The notes under the pieces are model-generated. The model made no database searches. It saw only the letters and a list, made by a program, of their open reading frames with translations, and was not told where the DNA came from. The translations under genes were made by a program, and so were the position numbers. A stretch of DNA of 64,000 nucleotides from Mycolicibacillus parakoreensis. GTDB lineage: Bacteria > Actinomycetota > Actinomycetes > Mycobacteriales > Mycobacteriaceae. The stretch is taken from positions 682,001 to 746,000 of the forward strand of contig NZ_CP092365.1 of assembly GCF_022370835.2 (NCBI RefSeq). The letters are read 5' to 3'. Of the stretch, positions 16,344 to 25,086 are shown in pieces (within the stretch, counting starts at the first letter, position 1; the number at the start of each line of letters is the position of its first letter).

Positions 16344-18089
16344 TCAGCCACCGGCCCGATCGCCGGTGCCGGTCTCGGTCTTTCTGAGCGGGCGAGGCCG
16401 GGAGGCGGCCAGCGGATCGAAGTCGGCCGGCCAGTCGGACAGCCGAGCCCGATCGGTCAGCACTGCGCCGGACCGGATCTCGGATTGCAGATCGCGGCCG
16501 GTGATCGCGCTGGCGGCATGCAATCCCGACAGCATGGCGCCTTCGGTGGCCGGGCCCCACGCGGTGCTGGTGCCGGCCAGAAACAATCCCGCGATCGGGG
16601 TGGTCGCCCCGGGGCGGAACGGGCCGAACTGCGACAGCCGGCATTCCAGCCCGAAGGCGTTGCCGGCACTGGTGTGGGTGAACCGCTCCTGGGTGGCCGG
16701 GGTTCCCAGCTCACTCCAGACCACCTTGCCGGCCGCACCCGGATACACCTGTTCGAGGCGCTGGCGCAGGCCGTCGGTGACGATCTCCTTGATCTCCTGG
16801 TAGCCGGCGCGCTGGCGATAGCCGCCGCCGGCGATGTCGGCGCCGTCGGCTCCCCACAGCCGCAGATCCGACGGCGCGATGGTTTGCACCTCGATGGTGG
16901 CGTGCCCGGGCGGGGCGCTGCGTGTATGGCCGGGGTCGCGGCGGGTGGAGCACTGCACGAATCCGGGCTGGCGGCGCGCGAAGTCCATCGCCCAGTCGAC
17001 CGGGTCGCGGCGATCCGCGCGGAACAGCAGCTGGGAGGTCATGCGGTGCAACTGGAGCAACGACCCGGCGTCATCCCAGCTCGGGATCGCGTAGAAGTTG
17101 GAGTTCGGCGTGTCGGTCACGTCGAACTCCACCCCGTAGACGGCGTTGATCAACGGCCACGACATCTTCCAGCGTTTCACCCGCGCGGCCAGCGACCACG
17201 GCAGGTGCGAATAGCCGACGAGATCACGGTAGGTGCGGATGACGTCGGCATCGCTGACCACGACCGCGCTGCGGATCTGCTCACCGTCGGCCAGTCGCAC
17301 GCCGCTCACCCGGCCGGACTCGATGAGGATCTCATCGACCTCGGCACGGGTGCGGATGGCGCCGCCGTGGGTCTGCACGACATCGGCGAACGCCGCCGAG
17401 AGCACTTGGCCCCCGCCGCGCGGGTAGTAGGCGCCGCCGCCGACATAATCCTGCAGGAATCCCGCCATCGCCACGGTGCTCACCGCCTGGGGTGTGGTCG
17501 CGAGCGCGCCGCACTGCACCGACAGCGCCAATACGGTGCGGGCGTTGAGTCCACACGCGGCCAGCAACGCGAGGTAGGGCGTCGCCAACCACGGGGCGGC
17601 CGGCCCGCAGCGCAGGGCGAAACGCCGCATCTCCGACGTCGACGACGGGGTCACAGACCGGTCCAGACTCTGTCCGATGCGGCGCATGATCGCCACGAAT
17701 CGGCGCAGGCCGCGCTCGTCATCGGGGAAGGCGGCCAGCAGATTCTCCCGATAGGCGTCCCATCCGAAGGGGACCCGCCAGTGCAGATCCGGGCCGACGA
17801 TGGTGTCGAACCCGCCCTCGTCCAGCGGCAGCCACCGGATCCGGTCGTCGAGGCCGAGCCCGTGAAACAGCGTCGGCAGCTGTCCGCCGGGTCCGCAATC
17901 GCCGATGTAATGCACACCGCAGTCGGCTTCCCAGCGGCCACGGCGCCGGTAGACGTGCGAGCTGCCGCCGATCACGCTGTAGCGCTCCAACACCAGCGTG
18001 CGCCGCCCGGTGGCAGCCAGATGCGCGGCGGCCGACAGCCCGCCCAGGCCGGCACCGATGACGATCGCATCCCAGTTCGACGACGACAC
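16344..18089 (-). CDS. FAD-dependent NAD(P)/FAD oxidoreductase, CrtI/retinol saturase-like
   Basis: A 581-residue flavoprotein. The N-terminal Rossmann motif GAGLGGLSAAAHLAATG is at about 12-28. ERYSVIGGSSH follows, and the C-terminal FAD loop AWGPATEGAMLSGLHAA lies near residue 530. This architecture is shared by carotenoid isomerases, phytoene desaturases and retinol saturases. The start is GTG 18089, because GGAGGT lies 5 nt upstream and the Rossmann motif begins right after. The frame continues upstream only as a shadow of tetR. It faces a divergent TetR gene across 114 bp holding two operators, and a DDN-type reductase follows. The substrate is unknown. Confidence 0.85.
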   Translation of the reverse strand: MSSSNWDAIVIGAGLGGLSAAAHLAATGRRTLVLERYSVIGGSSHVYRRRGRWEADCGVHYIGDCGPGGQLPTLFHGLGLDDRIRWLPLDEGGFDTIVGPDLHWRVPFGWDAYRENLLAAFPDDERGLRRFVAIMRRIGQSLDRSVTPSSTSEMRRFALRCGPAAPWLATPYLALLAACGLNARTVLALSVQCGALATTPQAVSTVAMAGFLQDYVGGGAYYPRGGGQVLSAAFADVVQTHGGAIRTRAEVDEILIESGRVSGVRLADGEQIRSAVVVSDADVIRTYRDLVGYSHLPWSLAARVKRWKMSWPLINAVYGVEFDVTDTPNSNFYAIPSWDDAGSLLQLHRMTSQLLFRADRRDPVDWAMDFARRQPGFVQCSTRRDPGHTRSAPPGHATIEVQTIAPSDLRLWGADGADIAGGGYRQRAGYQEIKEIVTDGLRQRLEQVYPGAAGKVVWSELGTPATQERFTHTSAGNAFGLECRLSQFGPFRPGATTPIAGLFLAGTSTAWGPATEGAMLSGLHAASAITGRDLQSEIRSGAVLTDRARLSDWPADFDPLAASRPRPLRKTETGTGDRAGG

Positions 18090-18127
18090 TGCTGACCTCC
18101 CCGTGCGCGGGCTCCCGCGCACACTTG

Positions 18128-18176
18128 CTATACCAAACGGTCTACTTTCGTCAGGGTAGTAGACTGGTCGGTATAG
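18128..18176. promoter_or_regulatory. Double TetR operator between oxidoreductase and tetR
   Basis: Two 18-bp elements: CTATACCAAACGGTCTAC (18128-18145, plus strand) and its relative CTATACCGACCAGTCTAC (18159-18176, minus strand). Each is an imperfect palindrome around GTAGACCG-N2-CGGTCTAC, and together they form a 49-bp inverted arrangement. They match the element at 19340-19357 at 16 and 15 of 18 positions. Placement between divergent genes fits autorepression plus control of the oxidoreductase. Confidence 0.75.
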
Positions 18177-18203
18177 GGCAAGGGCGGCAGGAAGGAGAGG
18201 GCA

Positions 18204-18779
18204 GTGGCGGCACGCGATCGCCTCACCGCCAGCGCCATCGCGCTGTTGCAGCGCAACGGGGTGGCCGGAACGGGAATCGCCGAACTGCTCGAACACAGCG
18301 GGATCGCCCGCCGCACGGTCTACCTCAACTTTCCCGGCGGGAAGGCGGAATTGATCGCCACTGCCGCGACCTCGGCGGGACACGCCATCTCCGAGACGAT
18401 CCGGCGCTTCGCGGCCGAGGCCGATCCGGTCGACGCCGTCGAGGCATTCATCGGCGTGTGGCAGGACACGTTGGTCGGCAGTGATTTTCACGCCGGATGC
18501 CCGATCGTGGCCGCGGCGTTGGGGCGGTCTGAGGCCCCGGACGCCGCCGACATCGCCGGGCAGATGTTCACCGACTGGGAGGCTCTGCTGGCCGCCAAGC
18601 TCGAAGCGGCCGAGGTGGCGCCCGACGTCGCCGGCCAACTGGCCACCACCACCATCGCGGCGATCGAGGGCGCGGTGATCATGTCGCTGGCCACCCGATC
18701 GTCGTCACCGCTGCAGCGAACCGGGCGGCAGGTCGTCGACCTCGTCGCCCGGCACACCCGTCCCGCTGAGGCCGAGTGA
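18204..18779 (+). CDS. TetR-family repressor (YxaF/LmrA-like)
   Basis: A 191-residue TetR protein. The helix-turn-helix is at about residues 5-50 (LLEHSGIARRTVYLNFPGGKAE), and the C-terminal domain carries the DFHAGCPIVAAALG segment seen in the LmrA/YxaF/QacR-like branch. GTG 18204 follows GGAGAGGGCA. Two copies of an 18-bp operator lie between it and the divergent FAD oxidoreductase, and a third precedes the thioesterase gene downstream. This supports a small local regulon. It converges with that thioesterase gene. Confidence 0.88.
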   Translation: MAARDRLTASAIALLQRNGVAGTGIAELLEHSGIARRTVYLNFPGGKAELIATAATSAGHAISETIRRFAAEADPVDAVEAFIGVWQDTLVGSDFHAGCPIVAAALGRSEAPDAADIAGQMFTDWEALLAAKLEAAEVAPDVAGQLATTTIAAIEGAVIMSLATRSSSPLQRTGRQVVDLVARHTRPAEAE

Positions 18780-18830
18780 CGCGGCCTTTTTCCGCGCCCG
18801 CGTGCCGGGGGCCTGTGGCGGTCTACGACG

Positions 18831-19286
18831 TCAGTCGCCGCCGGGCAGGATGAGGCAGGTGGTGGTGCCGTGCGCGACGAGTTTCTCCTGGTCGTCGTGC
18901 AGCTTGCCCTCGGCGGTGGCGGTGCGGCGCCCTCGGTGGACGACAGTGCCTCTGGCCGTGAGGATTCGGCCGTTGGTGCTCACCGAGCGGATGTAGTTGA
19001 CCTTGAGCTCGAGGGTGGTGTAGCCCACGCCGGTGTCCAGGGTGGTGTGGACGGCGGAGCTCATGACCGAATCGAGCAGGGTGGCGGCGATGCCGCCGTG
19101 CACGGTGCCGAGGGGGTTGGCGAAGTCCGGGCGGGTCGCCAGCGAGATCGTCACGCTGCCGTGGTCGACCTCGTCGAGGTGCGTCCCGAGCAGTTGGCCG
19201 ATGTTGGGGATGTGGGTCGGGTTCTCGCGCTGCACCCACTGCAGCAACTCCAACCCGGTCATCGAGCCGATATCGGGTGTGGTCAT
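18831..19286 (-). CDS. PaaI-family hotdog thioesterase
   Basis: A 151-residue hotdog-fold protein with the PaaI/YigI-type motif NPLGTVHGGIAATLLDSVM. The HGG segment and the Asp/Ser after it form the active-site region. It hydrolyses acyl- or aryl-CoA thioesters in the cytosol. ATG 19286 is preceded by GGGAGGAG. The TetR-type operator at 19340-19357 is 54 nt upstream, so this gene probably shares regulation with the FAD oxidoreductase. A thioesterase in that regulon suggests that the pathway handles CoA-bound intermediates. Confidence 0.87.
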   Translation of the reverse strand: MTTPDIGSMTGLELLQWVQRENPTHIPNIGQLLGTHLDEVDHGSVTISLATRPDFANPLGTVHGGIAATLLDSVMSSAVHTTLDTGVGYTTLELKVNYIRSVSTNGRILTARGTVVHRGRRTATAEGKLHDDQEKLVAHGTTTCLILPGGD

Positions 19287-19339
19287 CGTTGGTCTCCTCC
19301 CGCGGTGTGCGGCACCGGGGTGCGCGCCGACTACGACAG

Positions 19340-19357
19340 GTATACCGAACGGTCTAC
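19340..19357. promoter_or_regulatory. Third copy of the TetR operator, upstream of the thioesterase
   Basis: GTATACCGAACGGTCTAC is a near-perfect palindrome (GTA[T/G]ACCG-AA-CGGTCTAC; 7 of 8 bp pair). It is the best of the three copies and overlaps the 3' end of the dehydrogenase gene. Position 54 nt upstream of the thioesterase ATG fits a promoter-blocking site. Confidence 0.72.
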
Positions 19358-20262
19358 TCGCTTGGCAAGCCCGGGTCGCGGCCGTCGATCTCGACACCGG
19401 CGGCGGTCTCCATCGGTTTGACGATCGACGTGAAGTCCGATCGCGGCCCCGCCGTCTGCAAGGTGGTCTCCCACAGTCGGCCGATCGCCTCGGCGAGGTC
19501 GGTCGGGACCTGCAGCGCCGACGCCTCGCTCAGGTAGAGCCGGATGTCTTTGACCATCAGCTGGGTGGCGAAACCGAAGTCGAAGGTGCGCGGCAGCACC
19601 GCGCGGGGGAACTTGTCGCGACTGGCGTGGGTGGCACCGGATCCGGCGTTGAGCACGTCGATCATGACCGACGGCTCCAGGCCGGCCTTGACGCCCATGA
19701 CCATCACTTCCGCTGTCGCCGCCAACGTGGCGGCCGCCATCAGGTTATTGATCAGTTTCATCGTCTGTGCGGCACCGGGCTGCTCGCCGACGAAGATCGG
19801 ATTACCCAGTACGGCAAGGACGTGTCGCACCGCGTCGAATTCTGCGCGCGGCCCCGACACCATGATCGCGAGGGTGCCCTTCTCGGCGCCGCCGACCCCA
19901 CCGCTGACCGGGCTGTCCAGTGCCGCAATCTGCTGTCTTGCCAGTTTTCTCGAGATGTGTTGGGCGCTCTGGGCTCCGATCGTCGACAAGTCGACGAACC
20001 GTGCGACCCTGTCCCCTTCGGCGACGCCGTCGGTCCCGGTGACGACCTGCTGGCTGATCTGTGGCGAAGGCAGGCTGGCCAGAACGGTGTCCGCCCGATC
20101 GGCAACCCCTTTGGGGCAGTCGGCGGGTTCCGCGCCCAAGGCGGTCGCCTTGTGCAGGGCCGGCGCCGAGCTGTCATAGACGACCAACTCGTGTCCGGCG
20201 GCCAACAGGCGGGTGACCATCGGAAACCCCATCGTGCCCAGACCGATGAACCCGACGGTCAT
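19354..20262 (-). CDS. NAD(P)-dependent beta-hydroxyacid dehydrogenase (3-hydroxyisobutyrate dehydrogenase family)
   Basis: A 302-residue protein with the N-terminal Rossmann motif GFIGLGTMGFPM, the substrate-binding DSPVSGGVGGAEKGTL and the catalytic-Lys region MKLINNLMAAATLAATAE. All are hallmarks of the HIBADH/tartronate semialdehyde reductase family. The reaction is NAD(P)-linked oxidation of a beta-hydroxy acid. Its ATG overlaps the CMD-family stop by 4 nt, so they form one operon. The exact substrate is not determinable; a true MmsB would normally sit with mmsA, which is not in view. Confidence 0.88.
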   Translation of the reverse strand: MTVGFIGLGTMGFPMVTRLLAAGHELVVYDSSAPALHKATALGAEPADCPKGVADRADTVLASLPSPQISQQVVTGTDGVAEGDRVARFVDLSTIGAQSAQHISRKLARQQIAALDSPVSGGVGGAEKGTLAIMVSGPRAEFDAVRHVLAVLGNPIFVGEQPGAAQTMKLINNLMAAATLAATAEVMVMGVKAGLEPSVMIDVLNAGSGATHASRDKFPRAVLPRTFDFGFATQLMVKDIRLYLSEASALQVPTDLAEAIGRLWETTLQTAGPRSDFTSIVKPMETAAGVEIDGRDPGLPSE

Positions 20263-20645
20263 GCGGTGCCCGGGTCGTCGAGTTCGGCCAACACCTCACC
20301 GGCGGTACGGAAGCCGTCGACGGCCGCGGGCACACCGGCGTAGACGGCCACCTGCAGCAGCACTTCCCGGATCTCGTCGCGCGTCACGCCGTTGTTGAGC
20401 GCACCTTTGACATGGGTGCCTAGCTCGCGGGGGCGGTTGAGGGCGGCCAGCATCGCCAGATTGAGCATGCTGCGGATCTTCGGCGTCAGCCCGGGGCGGC
20501 CCCACACCGCGCCCCAGCAGTACTCGGTGACCAGGTCCTGCAAGGGTTGAGCGAAGTCACCGTCGGCTGCGGCGCTGCGAACGTAGGCCTCGCCGAGGAC
20601 CTGTGTTCGGATTCGGCGGCCCGTTTCGTAGGTGTCGGGGTCCAT
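20259..20645 (-). CDS. Carboxymuconolactone decarboxylase (CMD) family protein
   Basis: A 128-residue all-helical CMD protein with the PKIRSMLNLAMLAALNRPRELGTHVKGALNNGVTRDE segment and the LLQVAVYAGVPAAVDGF signature of PcaC-type enzymes (His in THVKGAL). PcaC decarboxylates gamma-carboxymuconolactone in protocatechuate catabolism. No other beta-ketoadipate gene is present, so a related lactonase or decarboxylase role is more cautious. It lacks the AhpD CxxC. It is the first gene of a two-gene operon with the beta-hydroxyacid dehydrogenase (4-nt overlap). Confidence 0.87.
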   Translation of the reverse strand: MDPDTYETGRRIRTQVLGEAYVRSAAADGDFAQPLQDLVTEYCWGAVWGRPGLTPKIRSMLNLAMLAALNRPRELGTHVKGALNNGVTRDEIREVLLQVAVYAGVPAAVDGFRTAGEVLAELDDPGTA

Positions 20646-20713
20646 GGCTCTCCTCGTTGGTGATCATCGCCCCGATGCCGACGGCGCGGTCATGCCCGTC
20701 GAGGGCGTCGCGA

Positions 20714-21745
20714 TCAGGTTTGTGTGGTCTCGGCGGTGCCGTGCGCGACCGTCGCGGACAGAAACGTCATCGGGCCCGTGTCCTCGAACTTGCCCGCGAC
20801 GTTGCCGGCGATGCCGTTGTCGACGGTGAGCTCACCGACCAGGTCGAGCTTCAGCTGCGGGCTGCCCTCGGCGAAGTCGAGGTCGGCGAGGTCCACCCAG
20901 ACGACGTTCGGCCGGACGGTGGATTCGTAGATGTATCGCTTTCCGGTCAAATCCGCCACCACCTGCCAGATCGTCTGTGAGGCTTCGGGCTTACCCGGAT
21001 CGGGGATGCGGAACGGTTGCGCGGCGTTACGCAGCACCGAGAACATCGCGGCGATGGCCTCCACCCGGCTGTGGGGCAGAGGAAGCCGCTCGAGATAGTA
21101 GCTGGCGCGAGCGAATCGGGACTGCGCATCCGTGCCACCGGGAAGCGGTGCGTCGCCACCGAGGCCGGTGAACGACGTCACCAGCTCCAGCTGTTTGTCA
21201 TAGGTCGGCGAATTGGTCATCACGGTGTAGTCGCGCGAGTGGTACACGCGGGCGAAGCCGTCGATGTACTCCACGATCGCCGAGTCCCCGGTGGCGTCGT
21301 TGAGCGCCAGGTGAAGACCCGGCCGCGCGCCCCCGGTCGGGTCGTCCATCTGCACCACCTGCACGTCGGACTCGCCGATCCACGCGGTCGCCTCGGCGAC
21401 GGTGGCGAAGTTATCCAGAAAGTACTGCAACCAAACCGCTTGACTCAGTTGGGGACGTGAATCGTCGGGCTCGCCGTAGGTGGATTCGGCCAGCCACAGG
21501 ATGTTGCCCGCCAGGCCTTTCTCGTTCATGCCGTCGGTGGCGGTCAGGTCGAAGGCGGCGGCGATGACGCTGCCGTACTTCGAGGTCCAGGTGAGCCTCC
21601 CGCCGACGCCGTCGTCGCGCCGGACTCCGCGCGGCTGTTTCCACAGGTTGGTCATCAGGTCCCGATGGAAATCCATGTTGCGGCCGACCAGGACCGCATG
21701 GCCCGCTTTTGCGCCGGTGTTCGGCCACAGGATCCGGGTGCACAT
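20714..21745 (-). CDS. Linear amide C-N hydrolase, choloylglycine hydrolase (Ntn) family
   Basis: A 343-residue Ntn hydrolase whose mature nucleophile would be Cys2 directly after the initiator Met (MCTR). The family motifs GRNMDF (about 22-27), the Asn-containing TDGMNEKGLAGN segment and TNSPTYDKQL follow in order. These enzymes cleave linear amides such as conjugated bile salts, penicillin V or N-acyl homoserine lactones. Cys2 at the true N-terminus with no signal peptide supports a cytosolic enzyme activated by Met removal. It stands alone 68 nt upstream of the CMD gene on the same strand. The substrate is unknown. Confidence 0.88.
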   Translation of the reverse strand: MCTRILWPNTGAKAGHAVLVGRNMDFHRDLMTNLWKQPRGVRRDDGVGGRLTWTSKYGSVIAAAFDLTATDGMNEKGLAGNILWLAESTYGEPDDSRPQLSQAVWLQYFLDNFATVAEATAWIGESDVQVVQMDDPTGGARPGLHLALNDATGDSAIVEYIDGFARVYHSRDYTVMTNSPTYDKQLELVTSFTGLGGDAPLPGGTDAQSRFARASYYLERLPLPHSRVEAIAAMFSVLRNAAQPFRIPDPGKPEASQTIWQVVADLTGKRYIYESTVRPNVVWVDLADLDFAEGSPQLKLDLVGELTVDNGIAGNVAGKFEDTGPMTFLSATVAHGTAETTQT

Positions 21746-21962
21746 GCCGGTGACCCTAACCGAGAACCGTGGGGAGCACGCCGGATTGGTGGTGCCGGGA
21801 CGGCACGCGCCGTGCGCACGAACCGGCTTGCGGTGCCACCGCCGGGGCGACAGCCCCTGCGCTCCCGCGTGCGGCGGGTAGCCTGGCGGGGTGAGTCGGC
21901 GCCATCGTCATCTTGCGGACCCGCAACGTCTCGCCGCGTGGTCCCGGGGCGGCTGAGGCCTC

Positions 21963-22337
21963 ATGACCGGGTTGAGAACCCTGGGGCGCGTGACCGGATG
22001 GGCCTGCGTCGCGATCGGAGCCGTCCAATGGCTGGGCGGGGTGCGTGCGGAGCCCGGAATGGCCCACGACGCGACGGTCGACTCACATGTGCGCTTCATG
22101 GGGCCGGTGTTCGCCGGATACGGACTCGGGTGGCTCGACGCGGCGTCGGCGGCTGAACCGGACCTCCATCGGATGCGCAGGCTCGCGGGGCTGATGGCAT
22201 TGGGCGGTATCGGGCGGCTCGTGACCCGCGCCAGCCTGGGCCGGCCCCACCGCTTCCATGACCTGCTGCTCGGCGTGGAATTCGCCGCCCCGGTGGTCGT
22301 GGAGGTGGTCGGCCGGCGCGACCACGCGCCGGGCTGA
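21963..22337 (+). CDS. DUF4345-like membrane protein
   Basis: A 124-residue protein with four hydrophobic helices (about residues 8-24, 44-60, 72-88 and 100-116) and the DSHVRFMGPVFAGYGLGWL segment typical of DUF4345. The family is widespread and uncharacterised. The ATG follows GAGG. A 22-codon frame from GTG 21891 precedes it and is not supported. It converges with nrdF, whose stop lies 9 nt away. Confidence 0.7.
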   Translation: MTGLRTLGRVTGWACVAIGAVQWLGGVRAEPGMAHDATVDSHVRFMGPVFAGYGLGWLDAASAAEPDLHRMRRLAGLMALGGIGRLVTRASLGRPHRFHDLLLGVEFAAPVVVEVVGRRDHAPG

Positions 22338-22346
22338 TGGGCCGAC

Positions 22347-23369
<1,023 letters not shown>

Positions 23370-23434
23370 TCACCTCGTCGTGCACTGGTTCGGGGTGGAC
23401 TGGGATCGTGAGTCGAGTATGGCTTCGGGCGCTG

Positions 23435-23448
23435 AAACTGTAAAGTTT
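23435..23448. promoter_or_regulatory. Palindrome AAACT-GTAA-AGTTT between nrdF and marR
   Basis: A perfect 5-bp inverted repeat with a 4-bp spacer, AT-rich in a GC-rich context, 120 nt upstream of the nrdF start and 257 nt upstream of marR. It could be an operator for the MarR protein or a promoter element of nrdF. It does not match the NrdR box. The rest of 23316-23704 shows only GC-rich sequence with short GCGCCCGT repeats. Confidence 0.3.
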
Positions 23449-23704
23449 GGCGCGGCGTAACCGGCGCGCCGCATTCCGGACGGGGCGGTGGCGCGCGAAG
23501 TGGTTGCGACCAACACGGTGGCCCGGGGTGCTCTCGGGTCGCTGCGTCGGGCCCGCAGTGGTGAAATCACGGGAGAACAGCCCGATTTCTCCGCGTCCGG
23601 CGCCCGTGCGCGCCCGTGCGCGCAGGTGTGGCGCACCCGAAACTGCTATCGTTGACAACCATGTTGTGGGGGTGCTGCGCGGCGACGATCCGGAGACGAC
23701 GGCG

Positions 23705-24166
23705 GTGAGTGCCGGCCGGTGGCTCAGCGAACCCGAGCAGGCGATGTGGCGCGGCTACCTCGACAGCACCCGGTTGCTGCTGCGCGCGCTCGACCGTCAA
23801 CTGAGCGCCGATGCCGGGGTCTCGTTGTCCGATTTCGAGCTGCTCGCCCTGTTATCCGAGGCGCCGCAGCGACGGCTGCGGATGAGTGAACTCGCCGACC
23901 GGGTGGCGACCACCCGCAGTGGTATCACCCGCGCGGTCGCGCGCCTGGTTCACCTGGGCTGGGTGCGGCGCGCCGAGTGTGAGGAAGACAAGCGGGGCTC
24001 CTACGCCGAGCTCACCGACGCGGGTCTGCAGAAGGTGCGCACCGCCGCGCCCGGACATGTCGCCGCGGTGCGCGCGAACCTCTTTGATCTGCTCAGCCCG
24101 CGCGACGTCGAGCGCTTCAGCCACGCCTACGGCCAGATCCGCGACCATCTGATCGCGCATCCGTAA
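23705..24166 (+). CDS. MarR-family transcriptional regulator
   Basis: A 153-residue winged-helix regulator. The recognition helix lies in RMSELADRVATTRSGITRAVARLVHLGWV and the wing in RRAECEEDKRGSYAELTDAG. GTG 23705 is chosen because GGAG lies about 9 nt upstream and the protein then begins at the usual dimerisation helix; two upstream GTGs are possible. It is divergent from nrdF across a 389-bp region. It overlaps the convergent gamma-glutamylcyclotransferase gene by 50 bp. The ligand is unknown. Confidence 0.85.
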   Translation: MSAGRWLSEPEQAMWRGYLDSTRLLLRALDRQLSADAGVSLSDFELLALLSEAPQRRLRMSELADRVATTRSGITRAVARLVHLGWVRRAECEEDKRGSYAELTDAGLQKVRTAAPGHVAAVRANLFDLLSPRDVERFSHAYGQIRDHLIAHP

Positions 24167-24680
24167 CGATCGCGACCGGTGCGACGGGCGAACCGGCCCG
24201 GTCCGACACACTGCCCTCGGCGCGGTGTTGACCGGAAAGGCTCGCCGATCCCGGTGTGCCCCAACCGTGCAGAAAGGCGACCCAGTCGCTCGGCAGGCCG
24301 TGTTGGCGGGCGCCGTCGAGGATGCGCTCCAGGTATCCCGGGCGCGGCGGCCCGGGGTTCACCCGGTGATCGAGGTACACCCAGGCCTCGACGACCCCGG
24401 CGTCGGTGTGCACCGGCAGCCGGTCGCGCCGATAGTGCGCCGGAACGCTCTCGGCGCGGTCCAGCGCGGCCAGGTCGGCGTCGGAGAGGCGCCACACCAC
24501 ACCGTGGACGGTCCTGCCCGCGTGCGGGGCGACGGTGGCCACCCCGCGTTGGTTGATCAGCCAGTCGTGGTCGACCAGCAGTGCCGGGTACGGGTCGCGC
24601 GCGTCGGGGCAGCGCCGGGCCATCTGCTGTGCGCACAGGTTGGACCCGTAGGCGAAGTAGGGGTGCGGTGGGCCGGTCAC
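24117..24680 (-). CDS. Gamma-glutamylcyclotransferase-like protein
   Basis: A 187-residue protein with the GGCT-fold signature YFAYGSNLCAQQMARR at its N-terminus (substrate-binding YGSNL) and the catalytic-type acid in DRAESVPAHYRRD. Family members release 5-oxoproline from gamma-glutamyl amines. GTG 24680 is preceded by AAGGTGG and places YGSNL near the start as usual. The last 50 nt overlap marR on the other strand, and the C-terminal 30 residues look like low-complexity extension. The insertion-element remnant begins 13 nt upstream of its start, so its native promoter may have been altered. Confidence 0.75.
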   Translation of the reverse strand: MTGPPHPYFAYGSNLCAQQMARRCPDARDPYPALLVDHDWLINQRGVATVAPHAGRTVHGVVWRLSDADLAALDRAESVPAHYRRDRLPVHTDAGVVEAWVYLDHRVNPGPPRPGYLERILDGARQHGLPSDWVAFLHGWGTPGSASLSGQHRAEGSVSDRAGSPVAPVAIVTDARSDGRGSGRRRG

Positions 24681-24695
24681 GCCGGCCACCTTAAA

Positions 24696-24710
24696 GCGTG
24701 TCGAACAACT
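24696..24710 (+). repeat. Left terminal inverted repeat
   Basis: GCGTGTCGAACAACT matches the reverse complement of 25430-25444 at all 15 positions. It is preceded by TTAAA; TTA (24691-24693) is the putative target duplication. Confidence 0.8.
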
Positions 24711-24728
24711 CTGGTGGGTGTTCGGCAC

Positions 24729-24743
24729 CGCCCTTCTCGGGCG
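24729..24743. repeat. Hairpin just beyond the TnpB stop
   Basis: CGCCC-TTCTC-GGGCG is a perfect 5-bp stem 10 nt past the tnpB stop codon. TnpB-associated elements carry subterminal hairpins and an omega-RNA encoded at this place, so this may be a leftover of the right end. It may also be chance. Confidence 0.3.
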
Positions 24744-24752
24744 TTCCTTGGT

Positions 24753-25076
24753 TCAGGCCGCTGGCGCGGTGTGAACGCCGGTTCCCGCGTCGTCCAGGTT
24801 GGTTTCACCGGCACTCGTGGAGTGCTGGTCAGAGCCGTCCTGTCGGCGGGCGTCGGTGGCCCGGCCTCCTGCTTGGGGGGCCGGGGATCGATGGTGGTTT
24901 TGTCGGCCCCATCGGGCCAGGTTGGTCGCCGCGTTGAGATCCCGGTCGATCCGATGCCCGTTTGAGCAGGTGAACACTCGGTCGGCCAAGCTCAAATTGG
25001 TGCGGCGGTCCCCGCAGGCCGAGCAGAGCCGACTGGAGGGATACCACCTCCGGCTCATCATCGGTGATGATCCCAC
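24753..25076 (-). pseudogene. tnpB: TnpB C-terminal fragment (IS607/IS605 type)
   Basis: About 105 residues of a TnpB protein: a zinc-binding segment WYPSSRLCSACGDRRTNL...FTCSNGH, then IDRDLNAATNLA, which holds the third RuvC aspartate. A polar tail ends at 24753. The RuvC-I and RuvC-II parts and everything N-terminal are missing. Upstream of about 25060 the frame runs into IS5-derived sequence and soon hits a stop (25125-25127). TnpB proteins are RNA-guided nucleases of IS200/IS605/IS607 elements. This remnant cannot be active. M. tuberculosis also has a TnpB-type element (Rv0921-Rv0922) next to mntH, from memory. Confidence 0.85.
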
Positions 25077-25086
25077 GGCCCACCGA

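Noticed and set aside
18090..18638. N-terminal extension of the CrtI-like frame upstream of GTG 18089
   Set aside because: It covers the divergent tetR gene and its operators; GGAGGT before GTG 18089 decides the start.
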